Shown here: piece after piece, positions 24,901 through 36,639 of the stretch
Numbering within the stretch: position 1 is the stretch's first letter
Layout: each line of letters begins with the position of its first letter
Source: Drosophila persimilis
Lineage: Eukaryota; Arthropoda; Insecta; Diptera; Drosophilidae
DNA: 64,000 nt
NCBI RefSeq assembly: GCF_003286085.1
Contig: NW_020825294.1
Location: 4,030,001-4,094,000 of the forward strand
Direction: 5' to 3'
Notes under the pieces: model-generated
Seen by the model: only the letters and a program-made list of their open reading frames with translations
Told to the model about the DNA's origin: nothing
The model's database searches: none
Position numbers and translations under genes: made by a program

Positions 24901-26904
24901 GATCTTCTCTTCCACAGTTCATTGCCTTCTGCCGCCCTTCACAGCTTTCATTCTCGATTCAAATCCTCCATCTAATCGTCATTTATTTTTGCGAAAAAGA
25001 TTTCCTCCTCTCCTGCGCTCTGTAATCTCTTTATCGTGATCGTAAATCATTTCGCCGGTGATTGGGGCCTGAAACGAAACGCACAAAACCCAAAGATACA
25101 CAGATACAATTTGGTGCAGGGCAACGTCAAATCGAAATCACAGAAAAAAAAATACCAAAAATAGTTCACTTTAGAACAAGACACGAATCTACCGTCGGGT
25201 AGTCATTTAAAGTCCTTGTGGTCCTACAATATGGTGTGCGGAATTTCCATTTAAACCAAATTAGGCAAAGGAATAATTTTTGTGTTCGCTTAAGGCCAAC
25301 AGAGAAGAGAGAGAGAGAGAGAGAGAGATAGAGAGAGAAAAATGCCACAACTACGCGAAAGACTCGAAAGACTTGGAGTCTCGTTTCGTCTCGGATTCTG
25401 GACACTGGATTCTGGCTTCTGGCTTCTGGCTTCTGGAGTCTTGGAGTCCTCCTCCTTGCGCGAAAACCAGAACCGAACCTCTCTGCTTAGATATCATCAT
25501 CATCATTGTGGTTCTGTTTTGGGTTCCTCTCTCGATGGCTGGATGGCCTGGCATCGCAGATTGTCTGCGGATTTTGTTGCAAAAGTCAATCGCTTGATTG
25601 ACAAGTCGGTTTTCAGTCCAGCCAGCCATCGTTTTCCTTCCAGAAAAGTGATCTTGTCTACAGTTTGATTCCTTTTGGCTGCTTCTGCTGTTTCTGCTTT
25701 ACTTCCTGCTCCCTGCCAGATTCCACAACAGTCCACATGCCACATGCCTCATGCAGGAGGAAGCCCATTAGATGGTCTTTGCGAGAAAGTTTTGCTTTGT
25801 TTTGGTTCTACTTTTTTTTTCCTTCTTCTATTCTGGAATAGGTTTTTTTTTCATTCTCATTTTTGTACATCTTTTTTTTTTGGTTCGGTTTGGTTTGGGA
25901 TTTTGGTGTGACTGTGACCCACTTTTTCGGTAGGGGTGGCGGGGGGAGGTGGGGGATTTTCGAACACAAAACACATTTGTCCACACGACAACGCCCCCGA
26001 ATGTTGTGCCCCTTCCAGAAACCCATTTACGAGCTCCATTCCGGTCACTCGCTCTCTCGGTAACAGTTCAAAGGCATTGTTTTCCATTGAACAAAGAATT
26101 CTGCTGAACAAACCGCAGTTACAGGGCATGTACAGTGATGTGTGAGTAACGGTGGATGGGGGGGAGGGGCGACTGTGGGGAGAAGAACCCACCAAAAATA
26201 ATGCCTGTGTGCAGTGATCTATGCTACGGCAGTACGATAGTCTTAAAACGGCCCGAATACTATGGAATTTTATTTACAGGTAAAGCCAACAATTTTACAA
26301 GTAAAATTTGAAGAAATACACAAAAAAAACAAAGAAAAAATCCAAAAATATCTGGATTTTGGGGGAAAAAAAATAAAAGCAAGAAAAATCTGAAATAATT
26401 AATAGAAATATAAAAAAAGTAATCATTTTGGGATTATTATTTTAATAATAATAAAGGCAAGGCAAAAACTTATCTGTGGAAAGGATTTGTAGATGGGATT
26501 AACATATTCCATTTCAGTGGAGTATTACACATATATTTTACAATAATGGCTGTGAAAAAATAAAGAAATCGTGTCTAAAAAATGTCAAATAATTCCCTAA
26601 ATGGTTTCCCTTTTAGTTCTCCCTGTATATTACAGTTCTGTCGATTTTTATCGATTCCATGTCTTAAATTATTCGATTATAAACGATATATAGTTTCAAG
26701 TTACTATTTCTTGTGCTAAATCGATCATAATCCATAGAAATACCTTTACATACACCGAAATAACAATTTATTTGTATTATTTTCTTTTAAACTTAAAATA
26801 GAATGGTTCCATAATATAGTTAATATTTAGAACTGGAAATTAAATTAAATTAAATCCTTTAAATTGATGCCCTTAATAGGATTATGATCTTTTATCATAT
26901 TATG

Positions 26905-27015
26905 AGATGTATAATATATTTATTATTATTTATATATATTTATTACTATTTTTATATATTTATTATAATTTATATATATTTATTATAATTTATATCGATT
27001 TATTATTATATATTA
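26905..27015. repeat. TTTATTATAATTTATATATA repeats
   Basis: Four to five copies of a unit of about 20-24 bases made only of A and T. Confidence 0.75.
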
Positions 27016-27386
27016 TTTTTCTAAAAATCAAATTCTCTATTTAAATATTCCTCTCATGTTCCCTAGTGTATCCAATGGCTCGTTTTCCATATGGAAATCA
27101 ATTCTCTTTTTTGTTTTTGTCATTATTTTTCAATGGCTTTTGTTTTATTTTCCATTTCCATGCCACAATGCTCCATTGTGTATTTGTGGCTGCCACTCGC
27201 CCCATTTAAGGCCCAAAACAATTTACAATAAAAATATTTGTTATAGTTTTCCAAATGCATTCAAAACATTCCACGAAACAGAAAAACAACAACAAAAAAA
27301 AAAAGCGTCGCCTGTGCTTAATTTTTCTTTTGATTAATTTCCGAGAGTGTGAAAATGGAAAGTGTGAAAGTTGTGGCAGCAGCTGG

Positions 27387-27421
27387 AGGCCAGTGGCCAG
27401 TGGCCAGTGGCCAGCCGCCAG
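27387..27421. repeat. (GGCCAGT)n short tandem repeat
   Basis: Four GGCCAGT-type heptamers are followed by GCCGCCA units. Confidence 0.85.
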
Positions 27422-28867
27422 CCGCCAATGGATGTCCAACTAATTAGCCATGATATATTCGTTTTGAGCCATGGCCAAGACAAATAGAACTTGAAATGCA
27501 TCTAATTAATGGTAAAAATCAACAAATTATGACTTTCTGAAGTCGAAATTGGTGTCATAAATATTTACGAGAACCGCAAATCGCAATTGCGGCAAGTGGT
27601 TGAAACCTGTTTAGACCTGGCTAAAAGTGTAATTAGAATCGTGAAATCGGAGGGCATTCCCGCACTTTCCGGCCACTACGCAATCGTAAAACCGTAAAAC
27701 CAGTCCCCAAAACACTATTCTAAGACCGCAAGTTGTTTTTCAATAGAATATTTTAGAGAGAGGCTCTCTGATGGAACGTGCAGGGGATACGGCAGTGCCG
27801 CTGTGGAAGTTACAGCCTCCGATCAGCGGCAGCAGCAGCAACTGCGGCAAACAGCAACAACTTTTGACCTAAATTTCATCGTAAATGCATTTTAAATTCA
27901 TTGAATCGATCTACGAGTACAGCAGCAGCAGCAGCCGACCGCAAACTGCAAACTGCAGTCCCACAGCAGTCGCTATGTTTTTTTATAAATTGAAAAATAC
28001 ATACGTACGAAAAAAGAAAAATACTGATTCGAGTGGGGAATACAAGATAGATAGCAACTGCAGCGGCAGCAGCGAACAGAAAAGTTAATTACAATTCTTA
28101 GAGTTGCCACGACAATTGTATGATCTTACGGAAGGAAAGACTCCGAAAAAGATTCTAGAAAATGCCTGAGAATTAAACCGAGTGTCCTTTCACTTGCGGT
28201 ATTTTCTTTAAAGTCTTTCAACCCCCGCTGACAATCCACCCAATTCTCCAACAAGTGTATAGTGCCCAACAATCGAAGGGAAATAGAAATAAATAAATTA
28301 TACAACTTGCAATTTCCAAGCTCTGGGCTCTGACACTGGCTCTGGGCTCTAGGCTCTGACTCTGTCTGATTGTTGGTGCTGTTTTACGCGCTACTACGTT
28401 GGTGTTTGCCTGCTTTTGATGTAGTTATTGTTGTTGTTTGGGACAACAATGTTGCCTGTTGGCTGTTGTTGGCCAATGCCGTCACCAAGTAACCACAACA
28501 GACACAGGCTGTGCCACTGTGGGAGAGAGTGAGCGATGCAGGAGGGTGATGGTGATGGTGATGCTGATGCTGATGGAGGCTAACTCCCAACGTACGTCAG
28601 CAGCCAGCCGCAGCATCGTCGTCATCCAAAGTTGGCTTGTTATTCAGTCGCACTGTCGCCTTGTCTCTCTGCCTACCATCGCAGTCAGTCTCCTCTGTTT
28701 TTCAATACTCTTTTGCAGAGGGTACTTGAATTTTGAAAAGGTGTTTACTCACAACATAAAGGGATTGATATAGCCATCTCTCGGTATGCCCAAGAAAATT
28801 ATTCGTTTTAGTGATTTCTGATCCATTTTTGGTGTGTCGTTCTAGGCTTTTGTTGTTGTTGAGATGC

Positions 28868-29165
28868 TAGTTGTTGGTGTACTTTTTCTAGCTGTTGGTG
28901 TAGCTTTTTTCGGTATTGGTGTAACTAGGTGCTGGATTAATTTTCCTGAGTGTTGGTGTAACTTTTTTTATATTGGTGTAATTTTTGTTGGGCTGCTGCA
29001 CTTTTTCTAGCTGTTGGTGTAGCTTTTCTTCTCGTTGGTGTAACTTTTCTTGTGATTGGTGTACTTTTTCTAGCTGTTGGTGAAGCTTTTCTTCGCTTTA
29101 AATGTAATTTTTCTTGTTATTGGTGTAATTTTTCTAAATGTTGTTGTAGTTTTTTTCTTGTTGTT
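28868..29165. repeat. GTTGGTGTAACTTTTTCTAGCT minisatellite
   Basis: About ten variants of a unit of 22-32 bases with the invariant TTGGTGTA core followed by a CTTTTT pyrimidine stretch, all in the same orientation. Copies are clear near 28872, 28900, 28955, 29005, 29033, 29056 and 29120. Confidence 0.8.
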
Positions 29166-30004
29166 TTCGTTTTTTTAGCTTTCCGTTTATTTTGATAAAT
29201 GTTTTATCTGTTCTTTTGGCTGGAATTGTTGTTGTAATTGGTAGCTTGTTGTTGTTGTTGTCGTTGCTGCTGCTACTGCTTCTGCTGCACACACAAATTG
29301 AGCAATTCCAGTCAACAAGAACTCCTACTTCTAGTTGAAAAGTAGCCAAGTGCTTACCGTTTCTCCTCTCACCCGTCACCTGCTTTTCGAACAGTCGAAA
29401 GAGAAAAACATTTAATAGAAAAAACTAACCAGCCTGGCAGCCAAACAACCAAAACAACAACCAGGCAGGCAGGCAGCTAGTCGGCCAAGAAAACTACAGG
29501 CAAGCCAATAACAACTACAACAATAACAACAACAACAACAACAGCGAACCAACGAAACCATTAGGCAATATCAAATACGGTCATAAGTCTTGGTAGCAGG
29601 TTCTTTGCTTGGTTTGGTAATTTATACTTGAATTCTCTTCGTCTTCGTCTGCTTCTGCCTTCCCCGAGACCTCTTGGCCAAGAGACAACCAACGATAAGT
29701 AGCACGCAGTGGCACATACTCGTACACTCGTACTGGAAGCAATGGCAACAGCTCCCTCTATTGGTAATATTTGTTTTCCACTTTTCCACTCTGCGGGGCT
29801 GTTGGTGGGGCCACATGGCACATGTTCAGCCGTTGTACAGTGTTCTGTGTGTAGTGTGGGAATGATGGAATAGAACAGAAATAGAAATTCTACAATATTT
29901 ACCTGCTGCAGGGTAATTTATTCATTTAACTTACTATTTAGTTTCAAATTCATTTGCTGACACATTCCAAAGATCAAATATACCGTTATAACCAGGTGTC
30001 CTTG

Positions 30005-30210
30005 GCACTTTCCATTGAAGTGTTCCATTTTACTATTCCAATGATATGTTCTTCCTTTATGCTGTTCCATTTGAATGATTTCCCCTGAAACACTTTTCAT
30101 CGTATTTTCTAAAGTTCCATTCCACCATTCCAAATCTCTTCTACTCATATTTGAAGTTCCGTTCCAGTATTCTCTCCTGCTCTTCCCTAACTTACTCCTC
30201 TTACTATTCC
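30005..30210. repeat. GTTCCATT-rich degenerate repeat
   Basis: GTTCCATT or GTTCCRTT words recur near 30021, 30066, 30113 and 30157, with related TTCCA words between, at a loose period of about 45 bases. Confidence 0.5.
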
Positions 30211-30779
30211 ATTCCTATGGCTGTCACAGCATTGATGATGAATTTGCGCTGCTTTGACATTTGGCCAATTGGCATTGGCAACGGAGTGGCTAGAGAGAGA
30301 GGGAGAGAGAGAGAGAGAGCCAGGACCCCATCGAGACGTTGCAGCCCGAACCGGTTCCCCCCCGCCGGCCATCAAATGATGATCATCATCATCAGCATAA
30401 AAATAAATTTCAATATTGTACCATTTAACGGTTCCCCAAACTGCAGTTGCAAGAAGACTCTGCTGCAAGATGCTGCAAGATGTTCTTTAGCTGCAAGAAG
30501 ACAGAAGATGACTTGGGTTGCTGTGGCTGCTGCGGCTGCTCCTCCTGTCTTACGGTCTGGCACTCATCACACATTTTTCCATCCAGAGTTTCTTTTATTT
30601 CGGCTGCAGTTGGCGGGAATGCTGCCAAAAGACTGCTGCAACACACACACACACGAGACTCGATTCGATTCGAGTCGACTCGACTTGACTCGACTCTGTG
30701 GTAAATTCACTGGGATATCAAATACAGAAATCAACTGTCATGTTGTATGTCAATGACGGAAGTCATGCGAATTTGTTGG

Positions 30780-30806
30780 CCTGCCTGCCTGCCTGCCTGC
30801 CTGCCT
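30780..30806. repeat. (TGCC)n microsatellite
   Basis: Six to seven TGCC tetranucleotides in a row. Confidence 0.9.
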
Positions 30807-31624
30807 TCCAGACTTTTGCTACAGGAGGAGGCTCTCCTTCTCATTCTCCTCCTTAGTTTTCTGTTGTTTTTTGCTGTCAGTCTGGAATTGTTTTGGCGCG
30901 CGCAAACCCCATTCTAGCGGTACTTCTTGGGGTCTCTCCCTCTCTCCCTCGCTCTCTCGCTCTAATCTTTATTGCTCTGAAGATTCGAAAATTAGTATGT
31001 GGTCGTAAATAACAGCGAAAGTATGGGGACCTCTCGGCCCACGTCTCGCAGAGATTTTCTGATGCATTTGACACCCAAAAACAAAAACAAAAAACAAAAC
31101 AAAAACTTTATGTAACGTCGGACAACGCGAGGCGTCTTTCGGTTTATTGCACCCAAAAAAAAAAAAGGGTGGCCATAAAAAAGTAACCAAAAAATGCAGC
31201 AGTTTCGTTTCATTACACTTGTCCCACTGACACACTAACTGCCGAAAAAATATATATAACTGGCAGTTAAGAGACCGCCACAGACCGGCAACAATGAAGC
31301 AGCCAGCCGGAGAGACAGACGGACGGACATCGTACTCCTACATACATCTATGTATGGACTGGGAATGAATTGGGGCCTGAAGTGCCATAAAGAAAAATAC
31401 GACATAGAAAATACGACAATACGACACAAAAGTGTTTGGCGTTGGGGCTCCGAGGTAGAATATGGTATACTCTTTGTTCGATTTTGGAAAGAGAATTAAG
31501 GAAAATTTGGGGATTAAGTGGAGGAAACTTTTTTTGGTAAATTGTTTTATGATAAAACACAGTATACAGTTTGATTTGAGCTGTTCCTTGTTCCGCACAG
31601 CATCTCTCATGGTAATTGGCAAGA

Positions 31625-32250
31625 CAATTGCCAGTCACACGTGTACGTAGGGAAAGGGTAAATTTCTTTCAAATGAAAAATCTAATAGACATCCTTTTAC
31701 ATTTGTCATGCAATACTTAGTTTTAAAACAGCATTTTCTGTCTTTTGTGAGATAACTGTCACACCTTAACATATTACGACAGTCACACGTTTACGTAGTA
31801 TGAAACAGTGAAAAATATCTCAAATTAAACATCTATCCAATAAAAAATACAATCTAATAGACATCCTACTGCATTTTGCATGCCGTAAATAGTTCCAAAA
31901 CAGCACTGCATAGTCTTTTTGTGAGATAACAATCACGCGTTAACGTAGTATGACAGTCACACGTTTACGTAGGATAATGGTAGTGAGCAATATCTCAAAT
32001 GAAACATCCTTCTTATAAAGAGAACTTTCTAATAGACATCCTAATGCATTTTCACACCATAAATAGTCTTAAATCAATTTTGTACGCCCTTGTTGTGAGA
32101 TGGCAGTCACGCGTAAACGTGGCATGACAAACTTAAGTAGAGTGTCATTCATTTTGGAACGAAAAAAATGCGTTCATGGACATTCAAAGTCTCTTCTGCC
32201 AAATATTAGTAAAATTGCCATTCACGCGTTGACGTGGCATGACAAACCTT
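31625..32250 (-). repeat. ~150-bp tandem repeat, family X, array 2 (inverted)
   Basis: CAGTCACACGTTTACGTAG or variants occur near 31632, 31780, 31953, 32104 and 32219, with a second related half-copy (CACGCGTTAACGTAGT) inside some units. Linkers share AATCTAATAGACATCCT, GTGAGATAAC and ATATCTCAAAT words. On the minus strand the copy at 32104 reads CACGTTTACGCGTGACTGCC, close to array 1. Confidence 0.8.
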
Positions 32251-33040
32251 AGTAGAACAGCCTTCATTCCAGAATGCAGCTATGCCCGTGCATCTTTTAT
32301 GCCAAAATCAACATGTTTGTATACCCTTACCGCTCTCAAAATATGTAGTCCCAACGACAGACAGACACTCCACTCCATAAACGTAATAACGTTTGCATGA
32401 TGGCATGACCAAATTATGTTAAATAGCTATGCGACGCCGTCGACCTCTTCCCGTACTCCAATGCGACCCATGCGGCGTATGCGCAATGCCTGTTAAACGT
32501 TTTTTTTACGTTCGCACTTAAAAGCGTCTTCTTTTTGTGGTTTGTTGTCTGTGTGTGTGACAATGTCTTCTCTTGAGTGAAAAGAGGCAAAAAGGAAGTG
32601 TTGCACACCGCCAACGCGTGGTGCGATGAGATGCGATGCGATGCGGCAGAGTGTCCCACTTTTTCGATTCTCGCTAATTGAGCAACTGATTTTTCCAGTG
32701 AATGAAATGTGAAACCAGTGCCCAGGCCATAAATAGACGAAACGCTGCGGCTGCTGTTCCATTCATAAAAATCTAAACAGAAACACAGAATGATCGGAGG
32801 TGGTTCGGTGGCCGGAGTGGGGGAACTCTCTCTCTCCGTTTTGCCGAACCAATTTTGTAATTACAACAAGTCGGAATCGTCCGGAATCGGGCCCAAAACC
32901 ATATACGTTAGGCGGGCGCTTCCAGCCTTTTTTGTAAATAAAGTCATTTGTGCCAGTTTTTTTTTTTCTTTTTTTCTACTACTCAATGAAACAACATTGA
33001 CTGTGTGGCACTCTCCCATTTATCATTCACTGAAAACAGA
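32250..33040. other. Unique intron sequence before RP2
   Basis: No gene recognised. A short GATGCG repeat lies near 32622-32645. The last 300 bases before RP2 carry no repeats. Confidence 0.5.
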
Positions 33041-33043
33041 AAA

Positions 33044-33088
33044 CTAACCATTTTTCTAACGCTTTTCTTTATCTCATTGCAGGTAAGC
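33044..33088 (+). other. osp: Recursive splice site RP2 (zero-nucleotide exon), junction 33082/33083
   Basis: Two CTAAC branch-point matches (33044-33048 and 33056-33060) precede the pyrimidine-rich tract GCTTTTCTTTATCTCATTGC, which ends in the acceptor AG at 33082. A GTAAGC donor begins at 33083 without any exon. This is close to the ratcheting-point consensus (Y-tract, CAG, GTAAGT). It lies 30.5 kb after RP1 and 15.6 kb before the PH exon, on the osp coding strand. Confidence 0.88.
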
Positions 33089-33198
33089 GAAAGACACCAC
33101 GCCTACTCGTACCGGCAGCGAATGATAATGCCATTCAAAGCCCTAATCTATGTCGGTCAAAGAAAATACAAAAGAAACTCGTAAAAATATACGTAAGC
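33083..33198 (+). other. osp: Possible cryptic recursive-splicing exon after RP2
   Basis: A strong second donor, TAC/GTAAGC, has its junction at 33192/33193, which would define a 110-nt exon (33083-33192). The sequence between is less AT-biased than the surrounding intron in its first 50 bases. If included, it runs into in-frame stops, so it is more likely a definition device than a coding exon. Confidence 0.45.
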
Positions 33199-33594
33199 TT
33201 TTAGATAATTAAGAACTAAAGATAGCATGCGGGTGCGGGTTGGGTCTACACCAAAGATAGTGAAATATGCTAAGGCTGAAGGTATGTTTAAGGTCATTTA
33301 ATGGTCAAAAAAGGGGCTGGGAGGTAATCGTGTAATCATATGAAACTATGTTGAATGGTGTTTGAGATTAGTGTTATCTTTTTGTGGTGCGATTTGGGTT
33401 TTTTTAACATGGTGTTTCTTATAAATACCCTAAATCTACTTCTCGAAATGTTACAATTGAACTAAAAAGCTAAGGCTTTTCCATAGATTGTACCTTGTTT
33501 TCCAGATTACATTTTTCATGATTATCCCTTTGTCCATCACTGTTTTCAATGATTTCTAGGTTTTTCTGAATCATTAAGTGGGTTTTGAGTTGAC

Positions 33595-34200
33595 CTTAGT
33601 ATGGGAATGACATTACGTTAGCATGGGAATGGCAAAATATGCAGGAAAAACAGTAGTATCTTCTATATATCAGTTATTTAGTATATATTTATAGGATTTA
33701 GCAAACTATAATCAAACTTTTTAAACGCTAGCCTCAACGTTAACATGGGAATGGCAAAATATGTCATTCCCTTATCTAAATGCAGGAAAAATAGTTGTAT
33801 CTTCTAGATATCTTATGTTTTATAGGATTTAGCAAACGATAATCAAACCTTTTAAAGGCATTACCACTAGTTAATAACTTTCCAGCCATAACGTTAACAT
33901 GGGAATGGCAAAATATGTCAAATATATGTCATTCCATTTTCTAAAAGCAAGAAAAGCAGTTTTATCTTCTAGAAATTAGCTATTTTTAACGTAATTATAG
34001 TTTATGAAGTCATAAGCTTATATAACGTTAACATTAGAATGACAAAATATGTATAATAAATGTAAATATTCCAGGAAAAACTGTGATAGCTTTTAGATAT
34101 GTAAATATAACTATTTATGTACTTAGTCTTCCCATGGCCCGAAATTTCGTAGGATTGATAGTATTTTTACTGAAATAACGTAAACATGGGAATGCCAAAA
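33595..34200 (+). repeat. ~140-bp tandem repeat, family X, array 3
   Basis: AACGTTAACATGGGAATGGC or close variants start near 33615, 33737, 33890, 34025 and 34177 (spacings about 122, 153, 135 and 152). Linkers share GCAGGAAAAA, TATCTTCTAGAT and GGATTTAGCAAAC words. The core aligns with CAACGTACACATGTGAATGA of array 1. Confidence 0.8.
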
Positions 34201-34209
34201 TGTTTAGAT

Positions 34210-36630
34210 TGATATGAAAATACTTTTCAGATAACAGTATAACTATCTGTAGGACAAACCCACTGATAATGCCACATATTTTATGATCTACCTTTCAGAG
34301 AATACTCTTATCCAAGGAAAAATGCAAGACCTACCTTCTTGACATTGAAAAACCCCATCGCTATGCCCGTGTTTTCCCAGTTTAGCAAAGATTTCCATAG
34401 CAAATAATCCAACGATAATCTCGACCTCCCATCGAATGGCAGTGGATTATCCCCGCCCGTAAGAAATGTCTTCTTAATGGGATAATTTAAGCCGTAAATG
34501 TGGCGGCTTTCCCTGTACAATTTTCCAACCTCCACCCCTCCCGCCAAGCCAAAATCTCTTTCCTATATTTTATAGTCGTAGCATTTAATGGTTTTCTTTT
34601 CACATATACCGCGCACAGCAGTGCCGCAGCTTGGTTTTTGGTTTATGGATCGCATAACTTAACATTTGCTTATCTAATCGGCCCAAGTGCAATCAAAACT
34701 GAACGCAAAAAAGCCCCAAAAAAAAACAAAAAAAAATAGCCAACCACAACAGAGAGAAAGATACAAAGATACTCGTACTCGTACTCGCAGATATAACCAG
34801 AAATTGAATGCTGCAGCTGCAGATAGCCCCCCGCCCCCTCCCTGACGTTTTTGTCATATTTCACTTTTCACCAAAATCGAACGCAAATTGCACTCATGGG
34901 TGAAAATTCCATTCAAATTGAGGAAAATCTTTTCGGGGGGGGTTTTTCATCTGTGCCGCCAACGCCGCCCATTTGTGTGTGTGTCCTGTCCCCCGTTTTC
35001 CCCCCCTGGAACAATGTTAAATGTCAAACATTTCTAATTGGATGAAAACGTAGGAAAAAACCTGAAGGAAAATTTCAGATCAAACAAACTTCGAGTCGTC
35101 GATCGATCGATGAATGACGTGGCTTCCATCAAGTTCACTTTCACTTAGTGTCAACGGTGGCTGCCACAAGCGAGCGACTGGGGCTGCCGCCGACGATGAC
35201 GATGACAATCATCGATCTTCATCGGTGGAATCGTCAATACCCTTAACCGTAGTACCCTATCCCCCCAGCGATCGATCCGATCCGATCCGATCCGTTTCGA
35301 CCGGGCCAAATGCGAAAATTTATGTGCAAAAGCAAAACTTGACTCTCGGCGGTTGCTGGGGGCCGGCCCCTGCGCCGTCGAAGGTTCGTTGCCATTTGAC
35401 GATCGGTCCGACGATCAACGATCTCTCGCTCACACACACACACACACACAGAGAGACCGCAAAAGCGCTTTTCCTCCTTTAGTGGCAGTATCTTTTTCCC
35501 CCCTTTTTCCTTTTTTTTTTTGCTTTTTTTTTAAATTAAAAACGAAAGTAGCTGCGAGTCTCTCTGTCTGTCTTTCCCCTTGGTCTTTGGGCCTGCTTGA
35601 AAATTTATGCAGTCTCGCAATTATTTCTCCTTGTTTTTTTTTGTTCCCTCTCCTGTTGCCAGTTTTCTCGCGTTGCAAGACGCCTTGTTATGGCTCTGCA
35701 TTATACAGATACTCGTATATCTTTTCGGCCCGAGAGGAGGCAGTGGCACAGGCGGCGAGGAAGTGCCCATGGAAGTGGCTGCAAGGAAATGCAATGGAAT
35801 AATGTTGTCAAGGTTAGGGAAATAATCAAAGGGGTTAGTGTTGTTTTATTTAAGGGGGAATCTTGTTGGGAAATGGAAGGTTTTTAGGCACATATTTCTA
35901 TGGTTAAAAGGGAGTATAAACTGTTTATCTCAGCAGAAGGGCATCCCTTTTCTCGTGTTCTTCTGCCAAGGGTAACCCCTTAGTCGTACCTCCGAAAAAA
36001 ATCCCAAATGATTTCCACAGCCTTGCCCAAAAAGTTTTTCCACTGATTTTGAGCGAGCTCCCTGTGGCGGCTCGGCTCGGATCGGCTCCTCTCTTGTTAA
36101 GTTACTCAATTGGCATCGAGTTGTTAACCTTTTTGGCTGCACCTTCGCCCTCCCCACTTTTGGGGGCATGCCCGGGCTTTTGGATCGGTTTTCGATCGGT
36201 TTTCGGCGAGAGAGTTTCGCATGAGGTCCCCCGAAGCGTTGACATTTAATGATGAATTTGACACACAAGGGCACGACATCGAATCATTTCGTTGTTGGTC
36301 ATCCATCTCTCCCCTTGCATTTGTTTTTTTGTTTATCCTTTTCCTCTGTTTGCACTTATCTCCCTCCCATCTGCTGCTCCTCCTTCTCCTCCTCTCACTG
36401 CTTGTGTTTTTCCTTGAAATCCAGACAGATGATTAATTTCAAGGGATACCTTTAAAAACAATCAATCCAGGTGGTCCTGGGTTACCATTTTTTCGTCGTT
36501 TTTCGGGCCTCTCAGACCGATCATCGTGTTGTGCAATCTCATAAATAACGATGATTGCTGTTGATTGGTAATGTAACCCAACCAGAGGGCGAACCGCTCT
36601 TACAGCGGGCTACAGTCTTTTCGGTGTCGT
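34210..36630. other. Intron sequence, partly GC-richer
   Basis: No gene recognised. The part at 35090-35480 is GC-richer than its surroundings, with ATCG and GATCC repeats (35098-35110, 35272-35298) and (CA)n at 35432-35451. Open frames here have no family resemblance. Confidence 0.5.
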
Positions 36631-36639
36631 GTAATGGAA

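Larger units (their letters stand above)
24930..28850. other. Intron sequence with simple repeats only
   Basis: No gene recognised. Contains (GA)n near 25305-25335, TTCTGGC repeats (about 25405-25437), an AT-rich stretch at 26400-27040 with ATTTATTATAATTTATAT units, a GGCCAGT tract (27387-27421), CAG runs (27828-27935), GGCTCTG repeats (28321-28365), GGTGAT repeats (28546-28575) and a GCAGAGGGTAC word near 28716-28727. A weak acceptor-donor pair sits at 26279/26280. Confidence 0.5.
29170..31600. other. Intron sequence with simple repeats only
   Basis: No gene recognised. Contains TTG/CTG triplets (29230-29290), CAGG repeats (29461-29476), AAC repeats (29510-29545), GTTCCATT-rich sequence (30005-30210), (GA)n near 30293-30320, ATTCG/GACTC repeats (30658-30697) and (TGCC)n at 30780-30806. 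Confidence 0.5.

Noticed and set aside
26262-26286. TTTACAG/GTAAAG at 26279
   Set aside because: Short tract and no G at donor position +5; not separable from chance by eye.
32790-33047. 85-codon open frame directly upstream of RP2
   Set aside because: It has a random-looking translation and runs into the pyrimidine tract of the acceptor; no donor closes it.
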